7,151 nt of DNA from an uncultured Chryseolinea sp. Lineage in GTDB: Bacteria; Bacteroidota; Bacteroidia; Cytophagales; Cyclobacteriaceae. Every line of letters begins with the position of its first letter. Positions within the stretch are counted from its first letter, which is position 1. Positions 4,279 to 7,151 of this stretch are shown here, in pieces. The notes below the pieces were generated by a model, which was not told where the DNA came from, did not search any database, and saw only the letters and a list, made by a program, of their open reading frames with translations. The position numbers were made by a program, and so were the translations under genes. The DNA is taken from assembly GCA_946478915.1 (NCBI GenBank), contig CAMLER010000254.1, forward strand, positions 1 through 7,151, given 5' to 3'.

Positions 4279-6678
4279 ATGAAACTCTTGCCAGTTGTTT
4301 TGATTTTATTTTGCTCAATTCAGGCCTTCGCGCAGTCTCGCATCACTGGCAGAATTAAAGATGGCAAAGAGAGTCTGGCGTTTGCAACGGTAGTCCTATT
4401 GATGAATGATTCTACTTTTGTCAGCGGGGTAGTGACGGACACGTCAGGCGCATTTTCATTTGATAAAGTTGCGCCGGGGATGTACATGGTAAGTATATCA
4501 ATGATTGGCTATTCTAAACATCAATCCCAAGTTATTTCGGTGGCGAATGGTGATGTCGAACTTGGTGATATTATTCTTCAGGAATCCTCTACCGAGTTGA
4601 ATGAAGTTACCATAAAAGAAAATCGCCAACTACTGGACCAGAAAATTGACAGGCTAGTCATAAACCTGGGTGGAAGTATTACATCGTCGGGCAACTCAAT
4701 CTTGGAAGTGCTTCAAAAATCTCCCGGGGTGACGGTCAACAAACAGACTAATACGATTTCGCTAAATGGCAGGCAGGGTGTGAGAGTAATGATAAATGAA
4801 AAGCCGATGCAGGTTCCGTTGGATGTCGTACTTCAGATGCTGGATGGAATGAACGCCAGTAATCTGGAGAAAATTGAATTGATCACTAGTCCCCCTTCGC
4901 AATATGATGCCGAAGGCAGTGGCGGAATCATCCATCTTGTAACGAAAAAAGATGAAACAATGGGGACCAATGGGTCATTTAGCTTGATGGCAGGTGCGAG
5001 GTGGGCGGATGCATTTGGGGGTAACTTTAATGTCAACCACAGGAACGAGCGACTTGCTTTTTTTGCAGATTACGGGATTTCAACGAATCGTAATCTACAT
5101 TACTATCGGTCGGACACAAGGTCATTTAACAACGGTATACCACAGCGCATTTCGGCCTATAGCCATCGCGAAAATTTCACCGTTCAGCAGAACGCAAGTA
5201 TGGGCCTTGAGTGGAGAGTTAGCGATAACTCGTCCATAAACTTATTATTAACCGGCTATAGAAGGAACTGGACTCTTGATGCGAACACCGATGATACGAA
5301 TCAAGTAGGTACGGATTCGACAACCCTGACGTCTATGTTGGTCTGGGAAAAAAATCTATGGCAAAGCGCAACTGCTTCGGTTGCATATCAAACAAAAATG
5401 ACTGACAGAAGTGAAATCAGCATTGGCTTCGACTACCTGTACTACGAAAACGATAATCCGTCGACCTATGATAATTTAGCGACGCATCTAGAAGGCAATA
5501 CAACTGAGAAATCTAAAATAGACCTTAGTAAGTCTACTCCGATCAGGTTCCTGGTTGCAAAAACGGATTATCAATACAAGCTTTCGGAAGCGCTCTCATT
5601 GGAGACGGGTGTGAAAGCTGTGGCATCTACGTTGGACAATGACGTGCTTACACTTCGGGAGGAGGAGGATAATTGGGTCGTTGATCCGGCGTTTTCATCT
5701 TTTTCCAAACTTGAGGAAAATATCTACGCGGGTTATTTGTCTGCAAAATGGAATAACGCAGAAAGATGGCAGATTCACGGGGGACTACGGTACGAGTATA
5801 CGCATACCAATATCGGCATGCCATACCAGGACAATTTGGTTGACAGAAAGTACGGCTATTTTTTTCCAAGTCTTTCTGTAAAAAGATCGCTTGAGTCGGA
5901 GAAAGATATCCAGTTCTCGTATTCAAAGCGGATTTCCCGTCCGACCTACAATGATATCGCGCCATACGTATTTTTCTGGGGACCGAGAACCTTCTCAGCG
6001 GGGAACACGTCGCTATATCCCGCAATCGCTGACGCAGTTTCGGCAACATACCACGTTAAACAATGGTTGATTTCAGCTCAGTTTTCCCATACCCGGAGAG
6101 AGATTGTAATTATGCAACCTGAACTCGATAGTGAGGCAAACACCATCACGTACAGGTCAGAAAATCTAAAATATATGAACACCGTGTCACTGACAATGTC
6201 GTATGGGGCGTCCGTTGCTCCATGGTGGGATATTCAAACCAGCGCCACGGCGCAGCTGCAGCGTGCGAGGACTGCACACATGGTTGACAACATCAGTCGG
6301 GACCTATATGGTGTTAGCCTGAACATTACAAATCAGATTAGGTTGCCAAAGAATTTTTCAGCTGAGATATCGGGGACCTATCAATCTAACACGCTCCTGG
6401 GTCTCACACAATTCCTTCCCTCCGGATCGCTCAATGCTGGCATTCAAAAAGATATGGGTAGACATGGAATAATTCGATTATCAGCCGATGACATTTTGAA
6501 CACAAACGTTTGGCGGTTAAAGACTGACTCGGACGCAGAATTTTATTCAAGGTGGACCTATCACTGGTTTAATCGCTTTGTCCGAGTTACCTATACGCGA
6601 TCATTCGGAAATAGTAAACTCAGATCGGTCAGCGTAAAGTCAGCATCAGAAGAAGAGCGCAATCGCGTGGGGAATTGA
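4279..6678 (+). CDS. Outer-membrane beta-barrel receptor, TonB-dependent type with CarboxypepD_reg domain
   Basis: The product is an outer-membrane protein, 799 residues from the chosen start. A signal peptide (1-18) ends in A-F-A before Gln19. Residues about 20-100 form a carboxypeptidase-regulatory-like beta-sandwich (I-T-G-R-I...G-V-V-T-D-T-S-G-A-F-S-F...Y-M-V-S-I-S-M-I-G-Y). Residues about 107-222 are a plug domain with the typical E-L-I-T-S-P-P-S-Q-Y-D-A-E-G-S-G-G-I-I (200-218). The rest is an aromatic-rich beta-barrel of the OMP_b-brl_3 kind, ending near F-V-R-V-T-Y-T-R-S-F-G-N before a short charged tail. I see no clear TonB box and no SusD partner, so the transported ligand is unknown. 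An in-frame GTG at 4243 and an ATG at 4270 also give signal-peptide-like N-termini; 4279 is preferred because it gives the most compact one (M-K-L-L-P-V-V-L). Probably co-transcribed with the methyltransferase before it. Confidence 0.9.
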   Translation: MKLLPVVLILFCSIQAFAQSRITGRIKDGKESLAFATVVLLMNDSTFVSGVVTDTSGAFSFDKVAPGMYMVSISMIGYSKHQSQVISVANGDVELGDIILQESSTELNEVTIKENRQLLDQKIDRLVINLGGSITSSGNSILEVLQKSPGVTVNKQTNTISLNGRQGVRVMINEKPMQVPLDVVLQMLDGMNASNLEKIELITSPPSQYDAEGSGGIIHLVTKKDETMGTNGSFSLMAGARWADAFGGNFNVNHRNERLAFFADYGISTNRNLHYYRSDTRSFNNGIPQRISAYSHRENFTVQQNASMGLEWRVSDNSSINLLLTGYRRNWTLDANTDDTNQVGTDSTTLTSMLVWEKNLWQSATASVAYQTKMTDRSEISIGFDYLYYENDNPSTYDNLATHLEGNTTEKSKIDLSKSTPIRFLVAKTDYQYKLSEALSLETGVKAVASTLDNDVLTLREEEDNWVVDPAFSSFSKLEENIYAGYLSAKWNNAERWQIHGGLRYEYTHTNIGMPYQDNLVDRKYGYFFPSLSVKRSLESEKDIQFSYSKRISRPTYNDIAPYVFFWGPRTFSAGNTSLYPAIADAVSATYHVKQWLISAQFSHTRREIVIMQPELDSEANTITYRSENLKYMNTVSLTMSYGASVAPWWDIQTSATAQLQRARTAHMVDNISRDLYGVSLNITNQIRLPKNFSAEISGTYQSNTLLGLTQFLPSGSLNAGIQKDMGRHGIIRLSADDILNTNVWRLKTDSDAEFYSRWTYHWFNRFVRVTYTRSFGNSKLRSVSVKSASEEERNRVGN

Positions 6679-6704
6679 CCAGGGATAATGCAGAAAATCA
6701 TATC

Positions 6705-7151
6705 GTGAAACAGGACGAACTATTGTCGAAGGCGAAGAGGGTAGAATCAAATGGGTCAGTCCCGCTTACCGATTCATTTATTTCCCGTAATACTATACTA
6801 TGGATAATAATTGGAATCATTTTGCTGAGCGTATTGGTGCATGTTGGATTCTTTAAGACGTATATCAGGCATTTTCCCCAATTTGATGGTTTTACAATTG
6901 CACAGCATTTTCATGGCATGATGATGATGGGCTGGCTCTTGATGTTATTGGTGCAGCCGATCTTCATTCTGAATAAAAAGATAAAACTGCATCGGCGGAT
7001 AGGTGTTCTGAGTTATATATTGGCCCCGTTGCTATTGTTGTCTATTTATTTTGTCATGAAGACGCGCTATGATATTTATTTAGAACAAGGGCGTCCAACG
7101 AATGCGGTTTTAGCATGGCTATCGCTCAACTTCCGGCTGATGGTGTTCTTT
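6705..7151 (+). CDS. Multi-pass membrane protein, N-terminal part (runs off the window)
   Basis: The frame is open to the window edge, giving 149 residues with no stop. A hydrophilic N-terminus (1-28) precedes membrane segments at about 30-50, 66-88 and 99-117, with a fourth beginning near 134. Q-H-F-H-G-M-M-M-M-G-W (67-77) places two histidines at the start of the second helix, and L-H-R-R-I-G (95-100) adds a third before the next helix. Such membrane-embedded His sites can bind heme or metal, and the pattern recalls DUF2306-like or cytochrome-b-like proteins; this is inference and no function is assigned. The start is taken as GTG 6705, 26 bases after the receptor stop. There is no in-frame ATG nearby; TTG at 6675, overlapping the receptor stop, is the alternative. 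It appears to be the third gene of the operon. Confidence 0.8.
   Translation, partial: MKQDELLSKAKRVESNGSVPLTDSFISRNTILWIIIGIILLSVLVHVGFFKTYIRHFPQFDGFTIAQHFHGMMMMGWLLMLLVQPIFILNKKIKLHRRIGVLSYILAPLLLLSIYFVMKTRYDIYLEQGRPTNAVLAWLSLNFRLMVFF

Noticed and set aside
4279..4335. Lipoprotein signal in the receptor because of a Cys at residue 12
   Set aside because: The residues before the Cys are I-L-F, which do not fit a lipobox, and a normal A-F-A signal peptidase I site follows.
5648..6049. Minus-strand open frame of 133 codons inside the receptor gene
   Set aside because: It lies entirely opposite a well-supported beta-barrel coding region and its product is Pro/Arg-rich without a domain, as expected of a shadow frame.

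Overview
The window looks like chromosomal DNA from a member of the Bacteroidota, probably a Cytophagales-type bacterium. That placement is inference. It rests on a CarboxypepD_reg/outer-membrane-barrel receptor, an AraC-type regulator fused to a membrane anchor and TPRs, A/T-rich start regions without Shine-Dalgarno motifs, a TAnnTTTG-type promoter word, and short-period intergenic repeats of a kind I associate with this phylum. All convincing genes are on the + strand.

Layout. Positions 1-30 may be the last codons of an upstream gene. Positions 31-305 are intergenic and hold two 7-bp-period arrays of opposite orientation (43-98 GTTnnnn; 137-220 GRATAAC). A lipoprotein follows (306-995): a lipobox, a stalk of repeated D-T-V motifs, and a C-terminal domain that resembles a zinc metallopeptidase whose metal-binding histidines have been replaced. 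After a terminator-like hairpin comes a transmembrane regulator (1175-3061) with an AraC DNA-binding domain, one membrane helix, a TolB-like domain and a TPR domain.

The 390-bp gap 3062-3451 again carries inverted heptamer arrays. The first of these starts inside the regulator's stop codon. The gap also contains a compact hairpin and a terminator-like hairpin that would work only on the minus strand.

The last block looks like an operon: an integral-membrane methyltransferase of the MddA/NnrU type (3452-4234), a TonB-dependent-receptor-like outer-membrane protein (about 4279-6678) and the start of a multi-pass membrane protein (6705 to the window end). The gaps are only 44 bp (8 bp from the alternative GTG) and 26 bp, with no terminator between them. 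The regulator may sense an envelope signal and could act on its neighbours, but nothing in the sequence proves a target.

No rRNA, tRNA, insertion sequence, CRISPR array or phage gene was seen. The least explained features are the paired, oppositely oriented heptamer arrays that appear to follow stop codons, and the apparently dead protease domain of the DTV-stalk lipoprotein.
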